Source: Bradyrhizobium sp. CIAT3101
GTDB taxonomy: Bacteria; Pseudomonadota; Alphaproteobacteria; Rhizobiales; Xanthobacteraceae
Assembly: GCF_029714945.1 (NCBI RefSeq)
Contig: NZ_CP121634.1
Span: 124,001 to 188,000, forward strand
DNA: 64,000 nucleotides
Direction: 5' to 3'
A program made the translations under genes and the position numbers. Below, in pieces: positions 18,953-27,181 of the stretch. How positions within the stretch are numbered: the stretch's first letter is position 1; each line of letters begins with the position of its first letter. The notes under the pieces are model-generated. The model worked only from the letters and a program-made list of their open reading frames with translations. It ran no database searches and was not told the DNA's origin.

Positions 18953-20278
18953 TCAGATCGCCGCCAGCATGATGCAGACCATCGCCGCCACCGTGGTGCG
19001 GCTGGCGCCGTCCCGGAAGGCGTAGATGATCGGATCGTCGGGCATCTCGCGGCGATGCGCGATCATCAGGGCACGCCCGAACCAGTAGAGCAGCAGGGGC
19101 GCGAGCAGCCAGAGCATCCAGGGACGGCTGTAGAGCGGCGTCACCGCGGAGGACGAGACGTAGAGCGCGAACACGGTGACGGCATTCATGGCGCTCGCCG
19201 CGGCCATGGCGGCGATGATTTGCAGATCGGTGATGCGGTAGTCGCGGTTGGACGGATCAGAGAGCCCTGCGCCCTCGCGCATGCTGAGTTCGCTAAAACG
19301 CTTGATCAGCGCGAGCGAGGTGAAGACGAACAGCGAGAACACCATCAGCCATTCCGACAGCATGACACCGGCCGCGACTGCGCCCGCGCCGATGCGCAAC
19401 GAGTAGAGGCCGGCGAGCGTGACGACGTCGACCAGCATCTTGCGCTTGAGCACGAGCGAATAGGCGATGGTGGTGGCGAGATAGGCGGCGAGCACGCCGA
19501 GGAAAGTGACGGAAATGCAGAGGCTGGCGGCGACGGCGAAAGCCCACAACACGGGGATGGCGGTGAGCGCGGAGGAGATCGGCAAGTCGCCCGCCGCGAG
19601 CGCGCGATGGCGCTTGGTCGGATGCTGGCGGTCGGCGGCGAGGTCGAGCAGATCGTTCATCAGATAGGCGCCCGACGCACAGGCCGAGAACGCCAGGAAC
19701 GCCAGCAGCGTCGAGCCGAGCGTGGCCGGATTGAGCTGATGCGCGGTGATGACGGGCACGAACACCAGCGTGTTCTTGGCGTATTGATAGATCCGCAGCG
19801 CCTTGGCCCAGATCTTCAGGCTGGCGCGGTGGCTGCTTCGGTGCGCGATACGCTCGATCGACGCGCGATCGAACGGCAGATGATCGCCCGCGGCGAGATC
19901 GGCCGGCGTCACGACGCCGTCAAAGCCGAGATGCGCGGCGATGCCGGCGGCATGATCGGCGAAGCGGCCCGCGACCAGAAAAATCCGCTCGCCCCGCGCC
20001 CGCGCCACCAGCGCCTGGTTCAGCACGTCGGCATCATAGGGAAGGTGGGCGTAGTCGAGCTCGGCGCGTGCCAGAATATCCGTGAGTGCCGCCATGCCGG
20101 CGCGTCCGCCGGCGCCGAAGCGGGCCAGCATGCGCGCAGGGGCGGAGAACAGCGCCTCCATCAGCAGCTCCGAGCGCAGCAGCGCGCCCTCGAGATCGAT
20201 GACGAGGGTACGGGCAGGCGCGATCGTCGCCTGCGGCGCGGCCTCGCTCCGATCGTACTGCCTGACGGGCTGCTCCAT
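18953..20278 (-). CDS. UbiA-family prenyltransferase with N-terminal HAD-like domain
   Basis: 441 aa. Residues about 20-170 look like a HAD-superfamily domain (TLVIDLEGALLRSELLMEAL); the usual second Asp of DxD is Glu here, so phosphatase activity is doubtful. The C-terminal half is a polytopic UbiA domain with the prenyl-diphosphate-binding motif YLMNDLLDLAADRQHPTKRH (NDxxDxxxD) and a second acidic region in KRKMLVDVVTLAGLYSLRIG. Related fusions include decaprenyl-phosphate phosphoribosyltransferase-like enzymes that work on polyprenyl carriers. The acceptor cannot be fixed from sequence. It is divergent from the MFS gene at 20541. Confidence 0.85.
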   Translation of the reverse strand: MEQPVRQYDRSEAAPQATIAPARTLVIDLEGALLRSELLMEALFSAPARMLARFGAGGRAGMAALTDILARAELDYAHLPYDADVLNQALVARARGERIFLVAGRFADHAAGIAAHLGFDGVVTPADLAAGDHLPFDRASIERIAHRSSHRASLKIWAKALRIYQYAKNTLVFVPVITAHQLNPATLGSTLLAFLAFSACASGAYLMNDLLDLAADRQHPTKRHRALAAGDLPISSALTAIPVLWAFAVAASLCISVTFLGVLAAYLATTIAYSLVLKRKMLVDVVTLAGLYSLRIGAGAVAAGVMLSEWLMVFSLFVFTSLALIKRFSELSMREGAGLSDPSNRDYRITDLQIIAAMAAASAMNAVTVFALYVSSSAVTPLYSRPWMLWLLAPLLLYWFGRALMIAHRREMPDDPIIYAFRDGASRTTVAAMVCIMLAAI

Positions 20279-20540
20279 CCGGAAACGCTCTGACTGACTG
20301 CAACACGACCGGCCCAGGGGTTGGGGAGGCCGGGAGCAGGAAAATGGACGGCCGCGAGCCTAGGGAGCATTCGCTAAGGGCGGCTTAATTCGGCTGTCGA
20401 AGGGGCCGGCGCCGGCCTGTTGCAAGGATCCCACAATCCGGCGCGCGCTTGATATACCAGCGGAACTTGGGCCCCGCGCCCGTGGAAATCGCCTCCAACC
20501 ACCCTATGTGAGGCCAGCCCCTCAGCACACATCAGGTGTC
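20279..20540. promoter_or_regulatory. Divergent intergenic region, UbiA-family gene / MFS gene
   Basis: About 260 bp, without a convincing reading frame, must hold both promoters. The segment CGGCCCAGGGGTTGGGGAGGCC contains a GC-rich imperfect repeat, but no defined operator is seen. Confidence 0.35.
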
Positions 20541-21812
20541 ATGACAGACCAGACGCTCGCCGCGCCGATCGACGATCAGCAGGAACGCCAGCGCGGCTTT
20601 TCGCGCTACCAGTCACTCCTGGTGGCGCTGCTCGCCTTCGCGCAGTTCACCATCATCCTCGACTTCATCATCATGTCGCCGCTCGGCGCCATCCTGATGC
20701 CCTCGCTCAACATCACGACCTCGCAATTCGGCGTCGCGGTGTCGGCCTATGCGTTCAGCGCCGGATTCTCCGGTATTCTCGCCGCCGGCTTTGCCGACCG
20801 GTTCGATCGCAAGCGGCTGCTGCTGTTCTTCTATACCGGCTTCACGCTCGGCACCGCGCTCTGCGCCGTCGCACAGACCTACGAGGTGCTGCTGCTCGGC
20901 CGGATCGTGACCGGATTGTTCGGCGGCGTGATCGGCTCGATCGTGCTCGCCATCGTCACCGATCTGTTTTCCCTGCAGCTGCGCGGCCGCGTCATGGGAT
21001 TCATCCAGACGGCGTTCGCCGCAAGCCAGGTGCTCGGCATTCCGGCCGGTCTGTTTCTCGCCAATCACTGGAACTGGCATGTCTGCTTCATTGCGATCGT
21101 CGGCCTGTCGATCCTCGCAATTGCCATCATCGCCTTCGCCATGGAGCCGGTCGATGCGCATCTGAAGCTGAAGCAGGACAGGAATCCGTTCCATCATCTG
21201 CTCGCGACCGTGTTCGAGCCGCGCTACACGCTGGCCTTCGCGGTGACGACATTGCTGGCGACCGGCGGCTACATGCTGATGCCGTTCTCCAGTGCGTTCA
21301 CCGTGAACAATATCGGCATCGACATGGCGCATCTGCCGACGATCTATCTCGTCTCCGGCCTGTTCAGCATCATCACGGGACCGCTGGTCGGCAGGGCGAG
21401 CGATGCGTTCGGCAAGTACCCGACCTTCGTGTTCGGCTGCGCGATGACCGTCCTGATGGTGCTGATCTACACCCATCTCGGCCACGTCTCGCTCACGACG
21501 GCCATCGCCGTCAACGTGCTGCTGTTCGTCGGCATCTTCTCGCGCATGATCCCGTCGCAGGCGCTGATCTCGGCGATCCCCGACCAGAGCCAGCGCGGCT
21601 CCTTCAGCGCGATCAGCGCATCGCTGCAGCAGCTCTCCGGCGGGCTCGGCTCGGTGCTTGCGGCCGCGATCATCTCGCAACAACCCGACGGCTCGCTGCT
21701 GCATTTCGAGCGGATCGGCTATGTCGTGGTCACGACCACGATCATCACGCTGGTGATGATGTATTTTGTGCAGAAAGGGGTAGCGGAGCGGGCGGGGAAA
21801 CGGGTGGTTTGA
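20541..21812 (+). CDS. Major facilitator superfamily transporter
   Basis: 423 aa with about 12 hydrophobic helices. The loop after TM2 has the MFS motif A form GFADRFDRKRLL, and the equivalent loop in the second half has GPLVGRASDAFGKYPT. It is similar to sugar- or drug-efflux MFS proteins (AraJ/Bcr-like), so inner-membrane export is likely; the substrate is unknown. The start at 20541 is preferred because it is ATG after a GGTG site, while the upstream frame start is a poor candidate. It is the last core-like gene; the following sequence drops in GC. Confidence 0.88.
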   Translation: MTDQTLAAPIDDQQERQRGFSRYQSLLVALLAFAQFTIILDFIIMSPLGAILMPSLNITTSQFGVAVSAYAFSAGFSGILAAGFADRFDRKRLLLFFYTGFTLGTALCAVAQTYEVLLLGRIVTGLFGGVIGSIVLAIVTDLFSLQLRGRVMGFIQTAFAASQVLGIPAGLFLANHWNWHVCFIAIVGLSILAIAIIAFAMEPVDAHLKLKQDRNPFHHLLATVFEPRYTLAFAVTTLLATGGYMLMPFSSAFTVNNIGIDMAHLPTIYLVSGLFSIITGPLVGRASDAFGKYPTFVFGCAMTVLMVLIYTHLGHVSLTTAIAVNVLLFVGIFSRMIPSQALISAIPDQSQRGSFSAISASLQQLSGGLGSVLAAAIISQQPDGSLLHFERIGYVVVTTTIITLVMMYFVQKGVAERAGKRVV

Positions 21813-21996
21813 GGGGACGCAGACCTAATTCAAGGTGCGAAACTTTCGACCAGCGCCACTTGGGCACATCTCGGCATGAGTCGCGCCGAGTCCAGAGAAA
21901 ACAATGAATTACTGACAGAATCGATCTGTTGCAGATGCTGTGACTGCAACCATATGTTGCGGGCCCACCATCGGGTGAGTCGCGACTGAGGAAGAT
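21813..21996. other. Intergenic boundary between core genes and the defence island
   Basis: Base composition falls from the core level within this stretch. No gene is seen. The right end holds the helicase ribosome-binding site (GAGGAAG, six bases before the ATG). Confidence 0.4.
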
Positions 21997-23778
21997 ATGC
22001 CCTTTGATCAAGTTGTATCGGTAGTAGGCAACGCCCGTCTTCGTATCCCTCAGCAAGAGGGATGGATTGCAATCAGGGACCATTTCAGTCAGCCAAATCC
22101 CGCGAGGGAGGTTGGCATCGTATTGCCTGTCGGGTGCGGGAAATCAGGACTTATCGCAGTGGCACCGTATGCCGTCGACGCCCGGCGGGTGCTTGTAATC
22201 GCTCCCGGTACGAGGATCCGAGGGCAGTTGGCTGCTGACTTACGCTCGAATAGTCCAACCAATTTCTACGAACGCTGCGAGGTGATCGGGAATCAAACAG
22301 ACTTGCCCGAGACAGTCGTCATCGAAAGCGGGCGCGTAAATCGCGATGACATTCAGAATTGCGATTTCGCGGTCACCAACATCCAGCAGATCGCTGGTGA
22401 AGAGAACCGATGGCTTGATGGCTTACCAGACGACTTCTTCGATCTGGTATTGGTTGATGAAGCCCATCACAACACAGCCGCGAGCTGGCAACAGGTAAAG
22501 CAACGGTTCCCCCGAGCCAAGATCATCAACCTCAGTGCAACACCTACACGCGCCGACGGTCAAATTATGGAAGGAGAAGTTATTTACTCTTTCCCAGTGC
22601 TACGAGCCATCGAGGCCGGCTATGTGAAGCGCCTGCGCGCCAAGATGCTGAGCCCTACCGAGTTGCGGTACATTGATCGGACTGACGGTCAAGAGAGGGT
22701 CATTGGCATTAACGAAGTACGTCAACTGGGGGAGACTGACGCAGAATTTCGTCGTGGCATCGTGATGTCTGAGGAGACGCTGAGCTCGATTGTGGATCAG
22801 GCCATCGGCGAACTCCGCAGACTTCGCGAAGAGACCGGTGAACTACGGCTCAAAATCATCGCGTCCGCACTAAACCAAGCACATTGCATCCAAATCACAG
22901 AAGCATTCCGTGCACGCGGTCTTCGTGCAGCATATGTCCATTCGCGAGAAGGATCGGATGTCAACGAACGGGTTTTCGCGGATCTAGAATCCCATGAATT
23001 GGATGTCATCGTACAAGCGCGAATGCTTGGCGAGGGCTTCGACCACCGATACCTATCCGTCGCGATGGTGGGTAGCATTTTCGCGAACTTGGGTCCGTTC
23101 GTGCAGTTCGTCGGCCGCGTGATGCGATCGATCGTTCAGAATGAGCCAAATCACCCTCTGAATAGAGGTGTCGTCGTCTTTCATGCGGGAGCGAATGTCG
23201 CTCGGAGATGGAACGACTTCAGACAATTCAGCCAAGCTGATCAGGATTATTTCGCGGATTTGCTACCCGAGGTCGAAGAGGTTGATTTCGCCGCAGGTAT
23301 AGCTGAGCGAGAGGTCGGCGGCGGCGGCATTCAGCCAGTTGAGATATTGGCGGAAACCGGGGTAAGGGCAGCCGACTTAGAGCCGATCGGCGATCCTCAA
23401 GCCGCGGCTCTTATTCGCCGCCTCGCCGAACTGGGCGTCACGCCCGAACAGGCCGCTCAAGAGCTGAGGCGCATACGTGTACCGCGACAGGACCTGCGCG
23501 AGGCTCGACGCGCATCGCTCAATGAACGCATTCAGAATGAGGCGGGGGGCATGCTGGCCAGACTCGCCATAAGTCCGGGAGGACGGACCCTGGACCGAGC
23601 CCGGCGCCAGCGGAATTTTGCCTGGGTTACTTCCGAGTTGAACCGTCGCGTGAATTTATCCGTCGGCGGCGAATCAGACGACCGACAGAATTTCACGCTC
23701 GATCAGGTAGACGCTGCCCATCAAGCACTTCCGGAAATCGTGAGGAATTTCGAGGAGGAATTTCGCCGTGGGACTTAG
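21997..23778 (+). CDS. SF2 DEAH-box helicase (type III restriction/UvrB-like)
   Basis: 593 aa ATP-dependent nucleic-acid translocase. Motif I is GCGKS at 46-50 (with LPVGCGKSGLI), motif II DEAH at 154-157, motif III SATPTR at 180-185, motif V LGEGFD at 344-349, and motif VI QFVGRVMR at 370-377. Residues from about 420 onward are charged, helical and unrelated to known domains I recognise. No nuclease or methylase domain is visible. It is translationally coupled to the small Cys-rich gene that starts inside its last codons. Lower GC than neighbours and the defence context suggest a horizontally acquired anti-invader module. The function beyond helicase activity is not known. Confidence 0.9.
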   Translation: MPFDQVVSVVGNARLRIPQQEGWIAIRDHFSQPNPAREVGIVLPVGCGKSGLIAVAPYAVDARRVLVIAPGTRIRGQLAADLRSNSPTNFYERCEVIGNQTDLPETVVIESGRVNRDDIQNCDFAVTNIQQIAGEENRWLDGLPDDFFDLVLVDEAHHNTAASWQQVKQRFPRAKIINLSATPTRADGQIMEGEVIYSFPVLRAIEAGYVKRLRAKMLSPTELRYIDRTDGQERVIGINEVRQLGETDAEFRRGIVMSEETLSSIVDQAIGELRRLREETGELRLKIIASALNQAHCIQITEAFRARGLRAAYVHSREGSDVNERVFADLESHELDVIVQARMLGEGFDHRYLSVAMVGSIFANLGPFVQFVGRVMRSIVQNEPNHPLNRGVVVFHAGANVARRWNDFRQFSQADQDYFADLLPEVEEVDFAAGIAEREVGGGGIQPVEILAETGVRAADLEPIGDPQAAALIRRLAELGVTPEQAAQELRRIRVPRQDLREARRASLNERIQNEAGGMLARLAISPGGRTLDRARRQRNFAWVTSELNRRVNLSVGGESDDRQNFTLDQVDAAHQALPEIVRNFEEEFRRGT

Positions 23779-24019
23779 ATCGCTACTTGTAAGTATGGAT
23801 TGGACGATCGCTGGACGAGCCCATGACTGCCGATACAACAAACGGCATCGACTACAGAAGGGTGACCGACGCCTGACCATCAAGTCAGACGGCGACGAGC
23901 ACCATTATTGCGTAGCTTGTGCCAAGAGTTTTTTCGAGCGGGACTTAAAGAGGCTTCGAGCTCTCTATGAAAGGGCAGACGAGCCCGCCTCCCAGAACGG
24001 AGCCGAGGTACATCCTTAG
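23768..24019 (+). CDS. Small Cys/His-rich putative zinc-binding partner of the helicase
   Basis: 83 aa. It contains HDC at 19-21 and, after a basic loop (KRHRLQKGDRRL), HHYCVACAKSF at 45-55, giving Cys21, His45/46, Cys48 and Cys51 as possible zinc ligands. The KGDRRL plus CVACAKSF layout recalls PARP-type or treble-clef fingers that bind nucleic acid; this is a resemblance only. The GTG start at 23768 is supported by a strong AGGAGG nine bases upstream and overlaps the helicase stop by 11 bp, so the two are made together. An in-frame ATG at 23795 is the alternative start. Confidence 0.65.
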   Translation: MGLRSLLVSMDWTIAGRAHDCRYNKRHRLQKGDRRLTIKSDGDEHHYCVACAKSFFERDLKRLRALYERADEPASQNGAEVHP

Positions 24020-24223
24020 CCTGTCCGAACGAGCTTCACGGATGGATCCGCCACCCAAAATATATAAAACAATCAAGACCTTAAAAGTCTTGGTGCCCAG
24101 GAAAGGATTGGGACCCGATCCATCAAACTGTAGCAAAAACAGCTACTTACCTCTGCGCCAAGTTCGACGCTTGTACCACTGGATTGTGCGCGTGTCGATC
24201 CTGCTCTGATCGCCGGGACGCGA
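24020..24223. other. Intergenic stretch with tRNA 3'-end-like remnant
   Basis: No gene is seen. On the minus strand, 24110-24091 reads CAATCCTTTCCTGGGCACCA, which matches a tRNA T-arm/acceptor 3' end including CCA. It is followed by a small hairpin (24075-24091, arms AAGAC/GTCTT) and a T-rich stretch. The rest of a tRNA cannot be folded upstream. Such 3'-end copies are typical attachment-site scars of integrated elements. Confidence 0.35.
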
Positions 24224-25555
24224 TCAATATTCGCTCCTGACCTGCAGGAAAGGCAGGATGCCCGGCCTGGCCAACGCGTGCCGACGGCCTGTCGCACGAC
24301 GACAATTGACTAACGTCACATCCGCCAGATCGAAGAAGCCGCCGGCGCACACGGCCCGGCAAGCCTGCGCCACCTGGATCGCGGCCGCGGCGACCGCGGT
24401 CGAAGGCACTCCGAGGCTGCGGCCGGCGATGGTGACGGCTCCGCATCGATCGAGACGACCGGCATCGACGAGCTCCTGGAGGGCCGGGTCGAGAGGTATT
24501 TCCGGTTGGACGTCGGGTTCGGGCCAGGCCTGTATCGGCGAGCGCGCACCCGGAAAACCGTGGATGCGAATGTCGAAAATCTCCGAAGGTGTGGCGCCCA
24601 GGCCCGCATCGAGCACGAGCTCGAAGTTCGAACCCGCCGCGGCGCGCCGCGCCGCCAGATTGTCGACTCCGACGAGCGCCAAGCCAGGCTCGGCCATCGA
24701 GCGCTTCGCGCCCTCGACGAACCTGCTTTCGATGATCGTGGTGCCGAAGCCATGCTCCTCCGCCCAGAGCGCCGCGCTGCGGGCCTTCCTACGACCGATC
24801 CAGTCCGGCTTGGTCAGAACCTGGATGGCGAGATTGCCGAACTCCGACTTGTCCCCATCCTGGAGAAACATCGAGACCAGGCCGGGATCGGAATACGGTA
24901 GAAGTCCTATCGTCCACAGCGTGGCTTGCCCGAGATTGCCGAGCCCGAGCAGCCAGAACGCCGCTGGCAGGTAGGCAAGATCTATGTCGTCCCCGTCCTC
25001 ATAGCCGGGCGACAACGCCGAGAATCTCGACGTCCTGCGACAGGCGAGCTTGTCTCCGAGCACGGCGCCACGGAAGACCTCGCCGATGCCCATGGCGCCC
25101 GCCAGCACGCCACCGATCTCGTTGCCGCCGCGCGGCGGATCGGCTGGCGCCTCGATGCCGACGAGGCCGGCCCAGCCGTCGGCCCAACATTGCGCGCCGC
25201 GTTGCATGCGCCGCCGCCCGGCGCCGACATGCAACGCGATCGCATGCTCGGGTGCGTTCGTAGTCCTGCAGCCGGCGAGTTCGAGATGCCGCCTGAGCGG
25301 CCATCTGCCGAATTGGCCGACCACGGTCGTTTCTCCGAAATCCGAACCGAGATAGACGCCGCCGGGAAACATCCGCACGCCGCATTCCGCGGCGGTCAGC
25401 AGCGCCGCCTGGCCCCACGGCCGACTGGCAGCGACATCCGCAGTCAGGACGAGCGCGGCCCGGTCGAGCTTGCGCCGCGCTGCGTCGTAACCGGCATGGC
25501 CATCGCCACGCATGAGCAGATGCGCTAGGCGATCGTCCTCGATCGAGAGGTTCAT
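24224..25555 (-). CDS. E1-like ubiquitin-activating ThiF-fold protein (BilD-like)
   Basis: 443 aa. The C-terminal half is an E1/ThiF adenylating domain: nucleotide loop FWLLGLGNLGQATLW (GLGNLG at 204-209) and the metal/ATP region ALVGVDNLAARRAA with Asp298. Cys371 in LDRCGAVTIAGRSLGVP is a good candidate for the catalytic cysteine. The N-terminal 200 residues match no domain I know and would be the family-specific part. The ATG at 25555 overlaps the JAB stop codon (ATGA), fixing the start. It is the last gene of a Ubl-E2-JAB-E1 operon. In Bil systems this protein activates the ubiquitin-like protein with ATP and passes it to the E2. Confidence 0.88.
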   Translation of the reverse strand: MNLSIEDDRLAHLLMRGDGHAGYDAARRKLDRAALVLTADVAASRPWGQAALLTAAECGVRMFPGGVYLGSDFGETTVVGQFGRWPLRRHLELAGCRTTNAPEHAIALHVGAGRRRMQRGAQCWADGWAGLVGIEAPADPPRGGNEIGGVLAGAMGIGEVFRGAVLGDKLACRRTSRFSALSPGYEDGDDIDLAYLPAAFWLLGLGNLGQATLWTIGLLPYSDPGLVSMFLQDGDKSEFGNLAIQVLTKPDWIGRRKARSAALWAEEHGFGTTIIESRFVEGAKRSMAEPGLALVGVDNLAARRAAAGSNFELVLDAGLGATPSEIFDIRIHGFPGARSPIQAWPEPDVQPEIPLDPALQELVDAGRLDRCGAVTIAGRSLGVPSTAVAAAAIQVAQACRAVCAGGFFDLADVTLVNCRRATGRRHALARPGILPFLQVRSEY

Positions 25556-26067
25556 GCGAACCTCCTGACCGCGAAGTACCGACCGGCGTCGTCGCTGCGG
25601 TCGGTCCATTGCCGGCGCCCGCGATATTCGTAGATGCCGATGTCGCCGGGGAAATACGCGCGGTCGGCGAAGTTCGGCACGATGAGCGCGACATGCCCGA
25701 CCTCCGGGATCATCGGGTTTTCGCGGTCAGTCTGGCTCTGACCGACGCCAGCGGGATGAGTGTGGACGTCGGCCACCACTTCCAGGCCCTCGCGACGGCA
25801 GAGATCCCAGACGACGTCCATCTTCGAGCCGTCGAACAGGATGGTACCCCTCAAGGCATGCGGATCGAGATCGTCGTACGGCAGAAAGGCTTCGATCGTC
25901 CTGAGGCCGTCGAAGCGACGGCCGAGAAGGAAGCCGCCGCTTTCGCGATGACCACGGCCGCGCTCACGCAGCAGCGCCAGCGTGTCTAGCCACAAACTCC
26001 GCCGGCAGTTCAAGTGCCGCGGCGGGAAGATTAGCGCCCGCATAGTCCGTAGAATCGAGAATGCCAT
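25552..26067 (-). CDS. JAB/JAMM metalloprotease, deubiquitinase-like (BilC-like)
   Basis: Up to 171 aa. The JAMM zinc site is complete: Glu42 in HRESGGFLLG, then His102 and His104 with Ser111 and Asp114 in VHTHPAGVGQSQTD. Such proteins cleave after the C-terminal glycine of ubiquitin-like proteins. The frame start at 26067 overlaps the E2 gene by about 100 bp; an internal start at 26043 (ATG) or a TTG close to the E2 stop could be the real one, since the first conserved region begins near residue 25. It is third in the operon and its stop overlaps the E1 start. In Bil it would process the Ubl or reverse conjugation. Confidence 0.9.
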   Translation of the reverse strand: MAFSILRTMRALIFPPRHLNCRRSLWLDTLALLRERGRGHRESGGFLLGRRFDGLRTIEAFLPYDDLDPHALRGTILFDGSKMDVVWDLCRREGLEVVADVHTHPAGVGQSQTDRENPMIPEVGHVALIVPNFADRAYFPGDIGIYEYRGRRQWTDRSDDAGRYFAVRRFA

Positions 26068-26479
26068 GCACGGTCTCCAGGAGAAAAACGATGGTTTTGT
26101 CGGCAGTCCAGCACAGTTCTTCGTGCTGACCCGGCCAATGGCTCCGCGCCAAACGATCGATGGGGTGATAAAGGCACGCCCCCCACGTGCTGAACGAGAT
26201 CATGGTGCCGGCCTGCCTGTTCTTGGGACGATGCGCGTCGGCGAGCGGCTGGTTGTCGCGACCGTGCCAAAGCTCCGAGTTCGGCGCCGTCGCGGGAAAT
26301 CCGGAGCAATCCGACCGCAGCAGGAATCCGGTCGGTCCGCCGAGCCGCACCGGCGCCGCGACAAAGAACATCGCGATCGGAAACTTCACGCCGAGCAAGG
26401 CCCAACGACCTCGGCGTACGCCGACCTTGAAGGTCGGCGACGCCAGGTCCCGCAGGAGAGCGTTCTGATCGGGTCCCAT
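25964..26479 (-). CDS. E2-like ubiquitin-conjugating protein (BilB-like)
   Basis: 171 aa. Assigned mainly from position in the Ubl-E2-JAB-E1 operon, with E2-like sequence: a beta-rich N-terminal half, then a Cys within an aromatic/Pro context (STWGACLYHP, Cys102) followed by a helix-rich tail. Cys58 and Cys123 are the other cysteines. Cys102 is my choice for the thioester residue, by analogy to bacterial E2 proteins; this is inference. It starts three bases after the Ubl stop codon, so it is tightly coupled. It would accept the Ubl from the E1 and attach it to target proteins. Confidence 0.78.
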   Translation of the reverse strand: MGPDQNALLRDLASPTFKVGVRRGRWALLGVKFPIAMFFVAAPVRLGGPTGFLLRSDCSGFPATAPNSELWHGRDNQPLADAHRPKNRQAGTMISFSTWGACLYHPIDRLARSHWPGQHEELCWTADKTIVFLLETVHGILDSTDYAGANLPAAALELPAEFVARHAGAAA

Positions 26480-26482
26480 GGT

Positions 26483-26986
26483 CTAGCCCTGCGGCTTCAC
26501 CTTGAAGACGAGATCGAGGACGATCGACTTCGCGCCGTGAGCCGCCTGGCCCAAGTGCGAGTCCGGCGGCAACACCTTGCCGTCGTGCTTCAGCTGGAAG
26601 TCGCTCGGGTCCTCGGTCGGGGCGAGCTTTCCGACCGCCCACTTCGTCACCTTCGCGATCGTCGCCGCCGGCCGGAACTCGTTCTCGACCTGACGGTTGC
26701 GCTGATAGCGCACCGTGGTCGCGATCTTACCCGGCTTGGCAACGTGAAGCGGTGCGAACTCGATCGACAGGTGCTCGATCAGAATCAACTCGTGACCGAG
26801 CGGCTCTTCGGCGTCCTCGACGTAGACCTCGAGCAGACCCTCGATGCCTGTCTTGGTGACCGCGATGTCGATGAATTCCTTCACCGTGGTGGTGGGGCCA
26901 ATTTCGGCGTCGTGGTGCCCGGCCTGCCCCTCCGCCGCAAACACGACGGCGATGATCTCGGTTACTTCTTCGATCAGTTCAGTCAT
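26483..26986 (-). CDS. Ubiquitin-like protein with two beta-grasp domains (BilA-like)
   Basis: 167 aa. Two consecutive beta-grasp regions can be seen, roughly residues 28-85 (TTTVKEFIDIAVTKTG) and 89-165 (IATTVRYQRNRQVENEFRPA, later KHDGKVLPPDSHLG), the ISG15-like double arrangement of BilA. It ends FKVKPQG with no residues after Gly167, so the conjugation glycine is already exposed and no proteolytic trimming would be needed. A GAGGA ribosome-binding site precedes the ATG at 26986. First gene of the operon. In described Bil systems the protein is attached to phage tail components and spoils new virions; that role here is inferred. Confidence 0.85.
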   Translation of the reverse strand: MTELIEEVTEIIAVVFAAEGQAGHHDAEIGPTTTVKEFIDIAVTKTGIEGLLEVYVEDAEEPLGHELILIEHLSIEFAPLHVAKPGKIATTVRYQRNRQVENEFRPAATIAKVTKWAVGKLAPTEDPSDFQLKHDGKVLPPDSHLGQAAHGAKSIVLDLVFKVKPQG

Positions 26987-27123
26987 TTCCAGTCCTCGTT
27001 CATGAGCGGCTGGAATACCCAGCCATGTCGACGTGCAGGCTTGACCGGCATGCTCGGAGCCCCCGGTGTCCCGCCTTCCCCGGCTTGATTCGCCGGACTA
27101 AGATGCGATTCGGGTCCACCAAT

Positions 27124-27161
27124 GGACTGGTCTAGTCATAGACTAATTTGATTAAAAGTCC
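27124..27161. promoter_or_regulatory. Inverted-repeat operator between the Bil-like operon and the Xre/RES pair
   Basis: A perfect inverted repeat TAGTC-ATA-GACTA lies at 27133-27145, nested in a wider GGACT (27124-27128) to AGTCC (27157-27161) pair. It is about 20-60 bp upstream of the Xre-type gene and 140 bp upstream of the ubiquitin-like gene. Binding by the Xre antitoxin, giving autoregulation, is likely by analogy. Control of the Bil-like operon from the same site is possible. Confidence 0.55.
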
Positions 27162-27181
27162 ATAACGAGACGGGAGATGGT

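Noticed and set aside
24091..24180. Complete tRNA gene on the minus strand
   Set aside because: A 5-bp stem with a 7-base loop exists, but the loop has G where U33 is required, and no matching 5' acceptor strand is present; only the 3' end fits.
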